Shown here: piece after piece, positions 46,150 through 57,100 of the stretch
How positions within the stretch are numbered: the first letter of the stretch is position 1
Layout: each line of letters begins with the position of its first letter
Assembly: GCF_026151205.1 (NCBI RefSeq)
Contig: NC_087072.1
Location: 21,666,103-21,730,102, forward strand
Origin: Bolinopsis microptera
Lineage: Eukaryota > Ctenophora > Tentaculata > Lobata > Bolinopsidae
Length of the DNA: 64,000 nucleotides
Direction: 5' to 3'
Notes under the pieces: generated by a model
What the model was told of the DNA's origin: nothing
Database searches by the model: none
The model's input: only the letters and a program-made list of their open reading frames with translations
Made by a program: the position numbers and the translations under genes

Positions 46150-46470
46150 TTATAAGTGATTATAATCGTTTATAAATGGTTCGAGAAAACGACTACGAAT
46201 CGCTTATCTGTTATCTGGCCGATCGCTTTTCCACCGCTTATAATCGCCAATCCTACTATAATACTGGAAAATCGCTTTCGAATCGCTAAAAACGATGATA
46301 ATAAAGTTATAACTATAAGCGCTTTTAGAAAATTATAATCGCTTTTTTTGTATTATTACAGCGATTATAATCGCCTATAAGCGATTTTTTTGAACCGCTT
46401 ATAATCGATAAAGAAGCGATTATAAACGGATTTTTTAAAAAGCGCTTAATTAGCGATTATCAGCGCTGAT
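46150..46470. repeat. Cluster of GCGATTATAATCGC-type palindromes
   Basis: About a dozen imperfect copies of AAGCGATTATAA / TTATAATCGCTT in both orientations are packed into 320 bp, including the perfect palindrome GCGATTATAATCGC. Spacing is irregular, so this is not a simple tandem repeat. Confidence 0.7.
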
Positions 46471-47319
46471 ACAAATTTCTTTTGTGGCAACTTGCCCTTT
46501 TATCGCTACGTGTAACTGTAACTGTAAGTACTACTTATTAGTAGGTTCCTGTTTTCACTAAACAATTTTTATAATTTTAATTTTATAAATAAACTAGAAA
46601 GCCCGTGGTATAGTAACAGGGACGAAGCTAGTAGTATTCTTTGAGAGAAAGTTTTAATCGCATCAAAAAATATCCATCCCAACCGAAGATACAGACGAAT
46701 TAAATATAAAACACTTTGAACACAACGTAATTACCACAAAACCGATCAAAATGACGTTAAAACAATCTTTGCACGTGCATGTGTGCATTAAAACACCGTT
46801 GCTATGGAACGTTTTGGTTGTTACCTAAATTCCTATTTTTCATTTAATTTGCACGTGGGCGGTCGTACATACATTCTACATTCTACATCAGAAATAATTC
46901 TCTGAATTATAGTAGAGAGTTAAAATCTACTAAAGTAGTGGAAGTGATGATTTTCTTAAACTTAAACATTAAAGATGATCTATCGACACTTTTTTTTAGC
47001 AGCACACCTTATTATAGACCAACATAAACTTTGTAATGGATCTGATTTTCATCCTTATATATATATTACAAATTCAAGCCTTTGTAAATGTAATTTAGAA
47101 GTCAACGAGCACCTTTTTATCCAAAAACTGGCGAATAAAGAAAATATTCTAATTTCTATCGATGTTAAAGAGATTTTATTGAAAGTTTAACCTTCATTCG
47201 TTAGTGTTGTCTGATTGCGGCAAATATTGATTCTTGGCTTGTTTTCATACGATTTCCGGAATCCTTCTTCCGGAATGTGCTCACTGTAATTGGATAAAAC
47301 CAATTACTAAAATATGTGG

Positions 47320-47935
47320 GTATTTTCGTCTTAATCTTAGTATCCACATTTAAATAGATATAAAGCTATAACTTACAGAGAATATGTAGTTTAGACTTAC
47401 CTTTTATATAAAGTAAGTCTCATTCAAAAATCTTGATATTTGACCAATTTATAGGACGAAATCTACCAAATTTGATGCGTATGCCCAAATATGGGCATAT
47501 GGTTTTTGGCTCATAACTCAGTCTTTTTTTGTCCAATCTTGACGAAATTTCATATACGAGTTCAGGAGACCACAAGCTACAAGTAAAGCACCTCAAACCT
47601 GGGTTTTGGGCATGTTCAGGGTATTTGGCTAAATTGGGCCTAATTTGGACCAAATATGGGCGTGACTGCCCCGCGGGCACCGTTTGGCAGTTGGGGTCCG
47701 GGACCCCCTCAAAAGTTCGGTCACTGGTCGTAGTTTGTTGGTCAACCGCTATCTCGAAATCAAGTTTCACAAAAAAATACCCATTGTCCCCCCCCCCCTT
47801 AATTGTGAAGATATTTTATATACTGTTCGATAATGGCTAAATAAGAGCAACAAGGATACATTTTGGAATATTTTAATTTTTAAAATAGAAGCTTCTCTAC
47901 TGTTTCCCAGTTTCCCTGTACGTACCTTGTCCAAC
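47320..47935. other. Stretch without recognised gene
   Basis: Opposing open frames of 103-116 codons (47420-47770 minus, 47529-47840 plus) overlap completely and contain no family motif. A C-run lies at about 47790-47800. The sequence has a moderately GC-rich patch (47600-47720) that could be an unclassified repeat. Confidence 0.4.
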
Positions 47936-48472
47936 TTCTCGACGTTTCTAGTTTGACGCTTGTGAGCCATTTCATTTTAGTAATTGGTATCAATTCTATG
48001 CTTCAAAAGTAAAATCGTGTGCAAGGGCAGTACAGCATAATGATAAAAATAAAATATAACAATTTTCGAGAAAATTGAAACATTTTTCCACATTATCTGG
48101 CGTCTAGACTTACAACTTAGAGCAAAGAAATAGCCTTAGAAATAGAGACATATTGCATATTGGAGACTTACTCTTAGAGACACAATCTTTTAGTTTTTGG
48201 GAAATATTCTCAGGGCATGGGCAAACCTATTACTATTAGGGGATGATTGCCTCATTCATCAGTGCTGACTATGTGGCAGAAACTGATAGTGATTCTGGTA
48301 TTTATCAATATCTGTAGCAGATTTTAAAAAGTACCATGTAATCAAAAAATGTGAGGAATCTAGAGGCGGTGCGTGACAAAGATGGACGTGACGGGGAATT
48401 AAGAAAGAAATCAGATGAAAATTGAATCAAGCAATCAATTTGCAAATTAAGACTAGGAAATATGTGTACTAA

Positions 48473-48871
48473 CAAGGGTGTAGGAATGATTTTCTTCATG
48501 GGGTGTAGGGATGATTTCGCTTCCGAGTTCGTATTGCAAAGGCCTGCCTTCCGAGATCTCATTACAAAGGGGTTAAACTTAAGGGGAACCCTCGAGTCCA
48601 AAATCGTATATCGAAGGGGTAGGTGCGGACTTCAAAAACCGAAAAAATATTTTAGGCTCATTATGATCAGGGTAGCATGAAACATGAACAAAAGAAGTTT
48701 CCAGAAAAACTTTGAAAAATTGTGACTTAGAAAAATTTCGGTAAAAAACCCAAAAAAATTTTGTTTCCCCAAAAATTTTCGAAACCTAAATTAAAAAGTT
48801 GGCCCTTTTTGGCCCCTTGCCCAGATTTTATGGGAGGCGATGGCCCCCCCCCCCTTCTTCTTACACCCCTG
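48473..48871. mobile_element. Non-autonomous hAT-like element
   Basis: A 399-bp element with ends CAAGGGTGTAGGAATGA and, inverted, CAGGGGTGTAAGAAGAA. TGTACTAA flanks both sides (48465-48472, 48872-48879). CA(A/G)GGGTGTA termini with an 8-bp duplication are typical of hAT transposons. The interior has no transposase; a 72-codon plus frame and a 98-codon minus frame are not recognisable. Confidence 0.8.
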
Positions 48872-49008
48872 TGTACTAATATAATGAGGAATGTAGGTGA
48901 TGTCGTGCTAGATACTACATAAGTTCAATCAGGTCAAGGCAACAGGTTTATTATATTAGTATTTTACACACTTCCATTTCAGTGAAACTAAACCAAAGAA
49001 AAAAAAAG

Positions 49009-49211
49009 ATGTTGCGTATGGTGCATGGAATAACTCCGAATAGCCACTAGGCCAGGAATCTTGCACTGTATGGTAGCCTACCAAAGCTGTCAAACAAGTT
49101 ACGAAGCAGGAGATTAAAAGTGACGGGACACTGCGTCAGACATCCTGAGTTACTGGCCAATAATCTATAAAAAAAAGATTATAGTCTTGTGGGAACCTGT
49201 GCATGGTAGAT
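49009..49211 (+). pseudogene. RTE-like LINE ORF2 C-terminal remnant
   Basis: The frame reads MLRMVHGITPNS, a stop, then ARNLALYGSLPKLSNKLRSR, RLKVTGHCVRHPELLANNL, and after an indel VLWEPVHGR. This is the conserved tail of RTE-type reverse transcriptases (family LYGNLPxxSxxIRxRRLxxAGHCxRxxE...LVLWxPxHG). It has one stop and one frameshift, and nothing else of the element nearby. Confidence 0.75.
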
Positions 49212-49254
49212 TATAGGCTATATCATCACAATATTACAACATCTCGATGTTTCT

Positions 49255-49348
49255 TGTAGGTTTATAACCTACCAGGACGCGCGCCGAGTTGGACTCGTCG
49301 ACGGTCCTAATATTTGGAACAAATATTTTACGAGTATCACCCGTTAAG
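49255..49348 (+). mobile_element. 94-bp family B mini-element with 8-bp target duplication and paralogous empty site
   Basis: TGTAGGTTTATAACCTACCA to GAGTATCACCCGTTAAG, flanked by ATGTTTCT at 49247-49254 and 49349-49356. The paralogous repeat copy at 47935-47968 reads CTCGACGTTTCTAGTTTGAC with no insertion and a single copy of the target, so the boundaries are exact. Confidence 0.9.
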
Positions 49349-49739
49349 ATGTTTCTAATTTCACGCTTATGAGCCACATCATTTTGGTAATTTGTAACAA
49401 TTCTATGCTTCTAAAGTAAAACCGTGTACAAGGGCAATTTACAAATAAAGTAAAATAATGTTTGGGAAAATTAAAACGTTTTACCGCATTATCCGTCAAC
49501 ATCGTGATTTACAAATGTTAGATGGATATAAATGAATGTTGAAATGTTGGATGGATGTGGCAGAAACAGACAGTGATAGTATTTTAATTTATATGTAAGT
49601 GAATCAGAAGGAGAAAAAGTTATCAAAAAATGCAGTGAGCAAAACGTGACAGAAGGAATGGACGTGCCAGAAATTACGAGGGGAAATCGTATTAATGATT
49701 AATATCGAATCTAGTAATCAAGCTTTCAGTGTTATTTCT

Positions 49740-49774
49740 CTAGAGGTCTGAAATCGCAGATTTCAGACCTCTAG
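49740..49774. repeat. Perfect 16-bp-arm hairpin
   Basis: CTAGAGGTCTGAAATC, a 3-nt spacer GCA, then the exact inverse. No neighbouring gene to which it could be a terminator was recognised. Confidence 0.85.
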
Positions 49775-51103
49775 CTAGGGAATGTGATAGATATGGGAAG
49801 AATTAATGTACCTAACAAGATGAAGAATAAAGGAGAACGGGCTTTCACCTTTCTGCTAGTGATGATAATGTAAATTACAAGAATAATGAAAGTGATCAAT
49901 ATAATTTGCCATCTTTTATCTTTTTTCTTGTCTGGCACATGATAAACCCTATTTAATATTGAACTGTGTACTGGTTCAAATGGTTAAAAGAAGTGCTCCT
50001 TAAAAATTGTAACATGGCAATAATGACCTTGGGACTCTTAGACTTTTCGTTATGACCGGGAACAACCAGTCTGGTTCTAAAATCTTATACATGGATCTAG
50101 GAACTATAAACAAACATTTGATTATCCTATTCCATTTAACTTGAAGTTGTGCAAGCAATGCATCAACACGGGGTCCAGTCACGTGCCATGTCAGGATGAT
50201 AATCATAATAAGCTTTGATAAACAGAAAATCATCAGAATAGAAGGAGATATTTTGGAATATTTTTAAATAGAAGCTTTTCAGAAACTAAAACTGCAAATA
50301 TATTTTCCGTGATCAGAAAGGTAATGAAATCGAATTGTCGATCTCATTTAGCTTTTTTATCGGAGGCGAAAGCTGTTCGGAAGAACTATATAGTATATAT
50401 TTATATACGCTTTCATTTCGGCAGAACTAAACCTTTTCTGTAGAACTAAACCGGAAAAAACGATACACGGATATTTGATAATGTAATAAAAAAGGAACAA
50501 AATTCATTTGGCATTTCAAATTTCGTACATTTATCATACAGAATAGCGTTATCAAAATATTAGAAATCTTTTATAAATGGTAAAATAGAAATTAGAAATA
50601 GAAAAATATAGCGTTAAATAAAATAACATGTACAAAGGTTTTGTTGACGATATATAGGACAAGTTTAAAACCGTTTAAATCGTATAAACCGTTAACAGTA
50701 TAAAGTAGTACAAAATTTTGAACTTTAAGAGTTTTAGTTATTACATAAAGCAACCCGTTCCTTTCAGTTTTAAGGATTTAAATAATTACTCAACATCTCA
50801 GCCAAAATAAGTTAATTCAATGTTCACAATAATATCTACAGTTCTGTTTTGTCGGAGGTCTCTACTCTCTTGATTGAACTTGAAGCTACAAATTCCTCAT
50901 CTGTTCTTCTCGGGGACAGAAGGGAGAGGTCATAGAGCGGATCACTTCAGATCTTCAGCTCACGTAACTCGCGTGACGTCATCTCACGTGGTGTGACGTC
51001 ATGTCACGTGGTGTGACGTCACGTAACACGTGCGTTAAATTAAAATACAACCTATTTACCTAGTGGTGGCGTCATTGTGGTGGGTAACACCAGAGCAGGG
51101 AAC
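49775..51103. other. Downstream flank of EGF-CUB gene
   Basis: No gene recognised. Near 50970-51030 a GTGTGACGTCA(T/C)(C/G)TCACGTG-like unit repeats about three times (CRE-like TGACGTCA plus E-box CACGTG). It lies within 150 bp of the gene's 3' end, so its role is unclear. Confidence 0.4.
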
Positions 51104-54100
51104 CTACACGTATTTGAGACTAGTTGCACTGTGTAGGAGCAGTAAGTCCATGGTGGTAGAGTCGGAGAGTGCCCGGGCAACTATTGTTATCTTAGAGTGG
51201 TGAGCAATGTACAACTTTGGAGGTAGACTACTTCTACAATACCGTGCTATCAGGGTACGCTCTTTTGTGTCGTAAATCTCCACTGCATCTTCTACTGTAC
51301 ATGAACTGGACCAACCACTGCCGAACATCTTGAATTTGATGAAGTTGAGAAAAATGCTGCTGCCCTCGGGCGCCGTCAGGGTCCACATGCATTGGGTATT
51401 GTCTTGTGATTTCCAGGATAAGGGACGACTCTGTCGACCTGTTACGTACTTTCCTCCGGACTTGTCAACTGAAAAAGGTAAAATATTTTATAAGGTGAGG
51501 AAATCAGAAGGTAACCGGACATCTTTTATCCAACAAAATTGTTTTTTGTTTTCAGCAAAAGTTTGTAGATAAATATAGAATGGATATGATCAATATGTAT
51601 GGTGTTAAAACAATAAATTAACATGGTTTAGTAATAGGTTAATTGGTATACTTAAAAGGACTATAGCACACAAAACTTACCCCAAATAAAGTCGACAGCA
51701 GCTCTGAAACCAGGTCGGGTACCTATCATGTCACTTTTGAACTTGAGCAAGAGATTGGAGCCGCTAGACTTAAGCCTGAACCTATTTTTAATCCTTCCAC
51801 ACAGGTTAGCAAGATACCTGTCACTTTGACTCGATCCGTCGTATATCCTCAGTGAATCGAAACTGCAAGAAAAAACAAATTTACGAACAGGTTTTCTAAT
51901 TTTAGGGTAAAAATACATTTTTACTATAAGAAAGAAAAGCGATAAAGAATGTTACCATGGATTGGAATGAGCAGTAGTACGTACCCACAATAACGGACAC
52001 GCTCTACATCAAAACTAAGGAGAGTTATCTCAACTCGTTCATCTTCTTTTCCAGAAAGTAACCAGGAACACTCAGTATTGGTTGGGTAATATGCGGGGTA
52101 GTGGGGGGACGTTATCATACCTGGCTCTCCGTGCAGATCCTGAACATTATTTTATCAGTTGAGAAATTCATCTTGATCAAATCGGACGTTAGTTGCTGAT
52201 CAGCCTGAATTTCTTTTTGAGATTCTAAAATAAAGTTGGAGAGCTAACCTGGTCTCCACAGATAGGGTCGTTGTAGCTCCATGTTAAACCTCTGAACAAG
52301 TCCTTCTCCTCCGTATCGTTCTCCTCAGCAATAGAGCTCACTCCCATGATACAGAAGTGGGGATTAGTAGGGTGGATCATGTGATACTCATCGCATACAC
52401 ACTGGTAACTTCCTATCAAATTCTCACATTCTCCTTCAATACACTGGATCTGCAGCTCGCATTCGTTCACATCTGAAGGGAGATACATCTTTTAATAATA
52501 CTTATTTGAGGATTTTAATACAAGATGAGCAGAAATAACGCAATGTTTAGAAATGTTGGATACTAATGTGCTTGACACGTTCTCCGTCCAATATGTCTAC
52601 ATTTCCTAAGAATTTTTTACATGATATTTCACCGTGCCAAAATTTTATCACTGACAATCTGGTGACTGGCACGCACGAGTGAATAACTTTCCCACTTCTT
52701 AAATCATATGAATAATGCCGTCCATAACTCTCACTCAGGCGTACAGGACTTGGCTTGGTAACCCAGACTTATGCGTTTTATTTTAGTATTTTGAAAGGTC
52801 TGGTGAGAGTATCTGCCATTCACACCAATGGTGTCTCAGGAATGACGTGGACTGAGATTCCGACTTGTCAGGACTGAGCAGCCACGTTGTCACTTTTAGT
52901 AACCTGCGGAATGCTCATCCGATAGGTGTCAATTGCAAAACCAAAAATCTATATTTATTTTAACATCATTAGTGTAGTACGGAAGACATTTGACAGTTGA
53001 GTTTCGAATATTTAGGTTTTCTTTTTGAGACGGTTTAATCCGAGTAAACCAATGACAAATGAGCAGGGCTCACTCCTATAAATAAAGGGGTCCTCCCTAT
53101 AAACCTCCCAATAAAGCGATAATGAAGAATAGTATTTGTCTGGACAAATGAAATTAAGATGGGCTTCAATGAGGCGTGACAAGACACTGTTCATCACTCA
53201 CCTGATTTATATTATTTAACAATTCGTAAGAACCAAAAATAATCCACTTGTAGGCAGTATCAAATTCGTCCAATAAAATGAGAGGTGAAAAAGTGAGATT
53301 TGAAAGTTCTTTTTTAGAAATTTCACTTTTCTCACTAAAACTGATAATTTTGCAGATTCGTGTATTCTGTCCATTTAATTGTATTTCTTGCTCCGGGCGA
53401 GTCCGGTATCTGAACATGAGGAATAGAAAAGCAGAATGAGATAAAAGTAAGTAAAGTGAGAGGTGAACAAGTGAGATACCAAAATTGGTTAGAATCTCAC
53501 TTTTATCGCGCGGACCCCCCCCCCCCCCCCCCCCCACCCCCACTTATTACACGACCCTGCGATTTCCTTTCACTGAAGTCTATTCAAGGAATTCAAGAGT
53601 TTATCTAACCTTCAGAGTTATTCTATGGTTTCAACAGAACGGAAGCCTGATGTTCCATAAATCTATTGATCAGACAAACTTAACTTAGATTCTCATTTAT
53701 ATGTCATCGAATAAATTTAGACTCAAATAGAAATAAGGGCGGGTATTATGACTATAGTGGACACCTATATATTTCAGGCTCTGATGTGACATTAACTCAT
53801 GCTTTCAGTGTTACTAATATTTTAAACCAAGTTATCATTAGGGCGTTTTAAAGTGGAGCAGACGTAAGGTTTCAGGATTTTAAACGGATGATACCGGTCA
53901 GGGGCGTGCTTATCATCTTTAACAAGATTATTAAAAGAGTGTTTTCAACAGGAACTATCAATTAACACATTAAGTGTACACCGCTCTTACCTTGACAATG
54001 TGTGGCATTCAGCTCAGTGTATCCGTTCATGCAGGAACAGGTGTTGGAGCCAGGAATATTGTCACAGATCTGTTCACAGCCTCCGTTATAACCATCTTCA

Positions 54101-57100
54101 CACTCATTTACATCCACACAAGTCATCAGATTTCTATTAAGATAGAAGCCGTTCCTGCAGGAACAGTAGTACCCGCCGGGCAAATTGTTACAATCTTGCT
54201 CACAAGCTCCGTTACTGATTTCACATTCGTTCACATCTGAGAATTTAGCAGAAGTTTACCTCATGGTATATTATGCAAGCATAAAATAATATAACAGATT
54301 ACGATAAAGTTTTAAACTCTACTTACTTAATACTTATTCAAAGAAATAGTTATTAACCATTATTACTCAATAGCTAAAAAAGTTGAATGATGTTATAAAG
54401 TTAAACCACTAACCTTCACAGGAAGTGTTATCTGTGGTGTTAAGAGCGTATCCTAGCCAACAGCCACATTCGTGACCTCCGTCATGATTACTGCAATCTT
54501 GTTCGCATCCACCGTTATTTGTGTTGCATTCGTTAGCATCTGGAATAATGCCAAAATTAACAAACATTACGAAGTAACTTGACCGTTGCTTTTATCCGTG
54601 ATTTGTGGCATAACGGAACATTGCTAAAATCTAAAGACCCCTAATGGAACTTGGCCGTGCTTACCAAAGTTCTGCTCGAGACTGTTCTAGGAGTTATAAC
54701 CTTGCGTTCAGATTGTAGTCGGTGGGAGCCGGGAAGTTTATTGAAAATTGAAATATTATAAAATTGATTAGTTTGACACGATCTGACACGTGGGCATGTG
54801 GGGCAGGTTATAAACAGCTTGGTTGGGATTTCTTCAGAGTATACACCTACGTTCAACCACAATCAGTCGCCCCGAAAGTGGATTAAAAAGTGATCAAAGG
54901 GTGTGCACGGCGGGAAACTTGGAGAGCTCTCTCGCATGCAAATAAACTTAGTTGTGAATCATGCGGTTGTTACTTAAAGCTGATTGGCCGCTGCAATGCA
55001 AGCTGCACACTCTATGCAGGTTTTTCTGACAATTCTACAGAATTTATAAAAAGAACGCGCGTGACGCGTGGAAATATGTTACGCAAATTTTTTCGCGCCT
55101 TTCAGTCAATACAACTCCATGGGGGTTCCCAGGGGGTGTTTTCCCGAATTTTGTGGCGAATATTAATCTTGCCCCCGCCCCCATCGTATTATGTTAATTT
55201 GCCAATTATTGAGATATTACCAGTATTATTCTACCTCATTCTGACTTAAGCTATTAACAACTATGATTGAAATCAATTATCGAGAATTGAGCAGGGAATC
55301 CGGAATTAGGTCAAGCTGCGTCACAATTTCAAAAACCCCTAATTGTATTTCGATGATTTACTTTACGATCTAATGTTATTGGTTTACCTTCATAGCAACT
55401 ACTGTAATAATTTTATACCAAACACATACACTGAACCACTTTAGAACAGCTAGATGTTGATGAGGACAAGCGTGCCACAATTAATGGGGGGCAAGAAATG
55501 GGGGCGTACCACAAATATTGAGAATACATCGCTTCAAATATTTTCTTGGAAGTCTTGGGTCATTTTAATTGTGTTAATCCAAAACAAACTTTTAAAATAT
55601 ATCAATATTTTAAACAGGTTAGTTGTCTGAGAATTTCCTCTACAGTTATATAATGTGAGCAAACAATTGGATATTCAGTTAACGCCCTATAAGCCTATAC
55701 AAAGGCTCACGCCTTACAATAGAGCTTACATTGAATTAAAAGGATAACAATCATGAAAAAACGTAAAAGTAAGTAAACAAATATGCTTAATGATGTCACA
55801 GCTATATCGGGACATGTCATAAGAGCCCATTAATCAGGCCGGTATTTTAAAGCTAACTTTAACGACGGTCGGTACCTTGAAATCTAAAACGCAAATCTGG
55901 CCGTCTCTAAAACGTAGACAAGATGCTTCACTGCACTCCACACACTGCTCTACTGACACAACACTTTTAACACACCTCATATCACGCTACTAACGTATCT
56001 TACCATATTGAGGCTCTGTGTCGCCAACCCTTCGGTCCGGTCCTTACTTGTGCTCACAACAACTGTAAACAACTAACAAATCAGTGGGTTTAGAGGGACC
56101 CCCTACTAAGGGGTACCAGTGAATAATGTTAATAGTTACCGTAGTCTGCAGCTTAGTGAACCGGTTAAAATGTGTGGTACTTTCATCGTCAGAATTTGGT
56201 ACGAGACCGCGGAGTTGTTTCAGTAATATATCGGGTATTTACTATTTTAGTAATATTCTAATAAGGCACATTTTAGTCACGATAGAAAATTACAGCGTAT
56301 CCTTATTTTATTACACACAGTCTTTTTATTTTTAGTCGGGTTTCTTTAATGGTTTCTTAATTGAGAAATAACACACAATTTGAATATCAGAGGAGAGATT
56401 TAGTTACAGAATGTATGTAGATTTATTTACAGTAGGTCCAAGTTCGTTTTAAAACATTTTTAAAATTCGATCAGGCGGACAAAATACGAGATATGCGATA
56501 TTATATTAAAAATTAGGCATTGTTCGTGCTTCTTCATGCGTCATCATCAGAATATCGGATATTTTTGAGCATAGCTACACGTACACACGTACACTCCACT
56601 TCAAGGTCCTCTGAATGACACTTGAAACACAAAGAATTGGAACTACACTCAGGCTTCATTAAATAAAGTTAGATATATTTTATTGTCACGTTATGTAAGA
56701 TATGCTAGTCAATGTAGTGACGCAACTTAAATACTTACAGTCTGAGGAGGAGAAACATAGTACATACGACTTATTATCACTGTTTTATTTTACATTATCA
56801 CTGTTTTACTTATTGTTAAAACCAGATATTTGTCATAGTTCCACAGAACTTCACAAATGTTCCGAAACACCACTCGACAGTGTGAGTGTTTGTAGAAATT
56901 GTAATCTTCTAGAACATTTCCACACACACGGGCACAGTGTGCTGTATAATTTAATGTTGTGTCCAGTGGTAGGTAGAGGCACCCTACTTTCAGGATGTAG
57001 TGCCAAGAAATTAGATTACATGTTAATATGTTATGGAAAAGTAACTGTAATGCTGGTCAGCTAGTTGTTCACCATTTACTGGGAACTGGCTAGTGGGGAC

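Larger units (their letters stand above)
42846..47318. repeat. Pair of related short repeats flanking the Penelope region (42846-42920, 47250-47318)
   Basis: Both read CGATTTCC(C/G)GAA, then CTTCCGGAATGTGCTCACTG and TAATTGGA...CAATTACTAAAATATGT in the same orientation. They are separated by 4.4 kb that includes the Penelope element. No coding content. They may be a dispersed repeat unrelated to the element. Confidence 0.6.
47936..49725. repeat. Diverged direct duplication (47936-48440 and 49241-49725)
   Basis: The copies share CGCTTRTGAGCCA, CAATTCTATGCTTC(A/T)AAAGTAAAA, GTGGCAGAAAC and related blocks in the same order over about 480 bp. The second copy is interrupted by a family B insertion at 49255-49348; the first copy is uninterrupted there. 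Confidence 0.7.

Noticed and set aside
47420-47840. Opposing 116- and 103-codon frames
   Set aside because: They overlap fully on opposite strands without motifs, so at most one could be real and neither has support.
53166-53543. 125-codon minus-strand frame as an additional EGF-CUB exon
   Set aside because: It has a donor-like CAG|GTGAGTG at its end but no EGF or CUB cysteine pattern, and the EGF exon at 53991 already joins the 52249-52472 exon in phase.
56702-57064. 120-codon plus-strand frame inside the EGF-CUB intron
   Set aside because: No recognisable domain, no splice or promoter context, and it ends just before a hairpin element; kept only as intron content.
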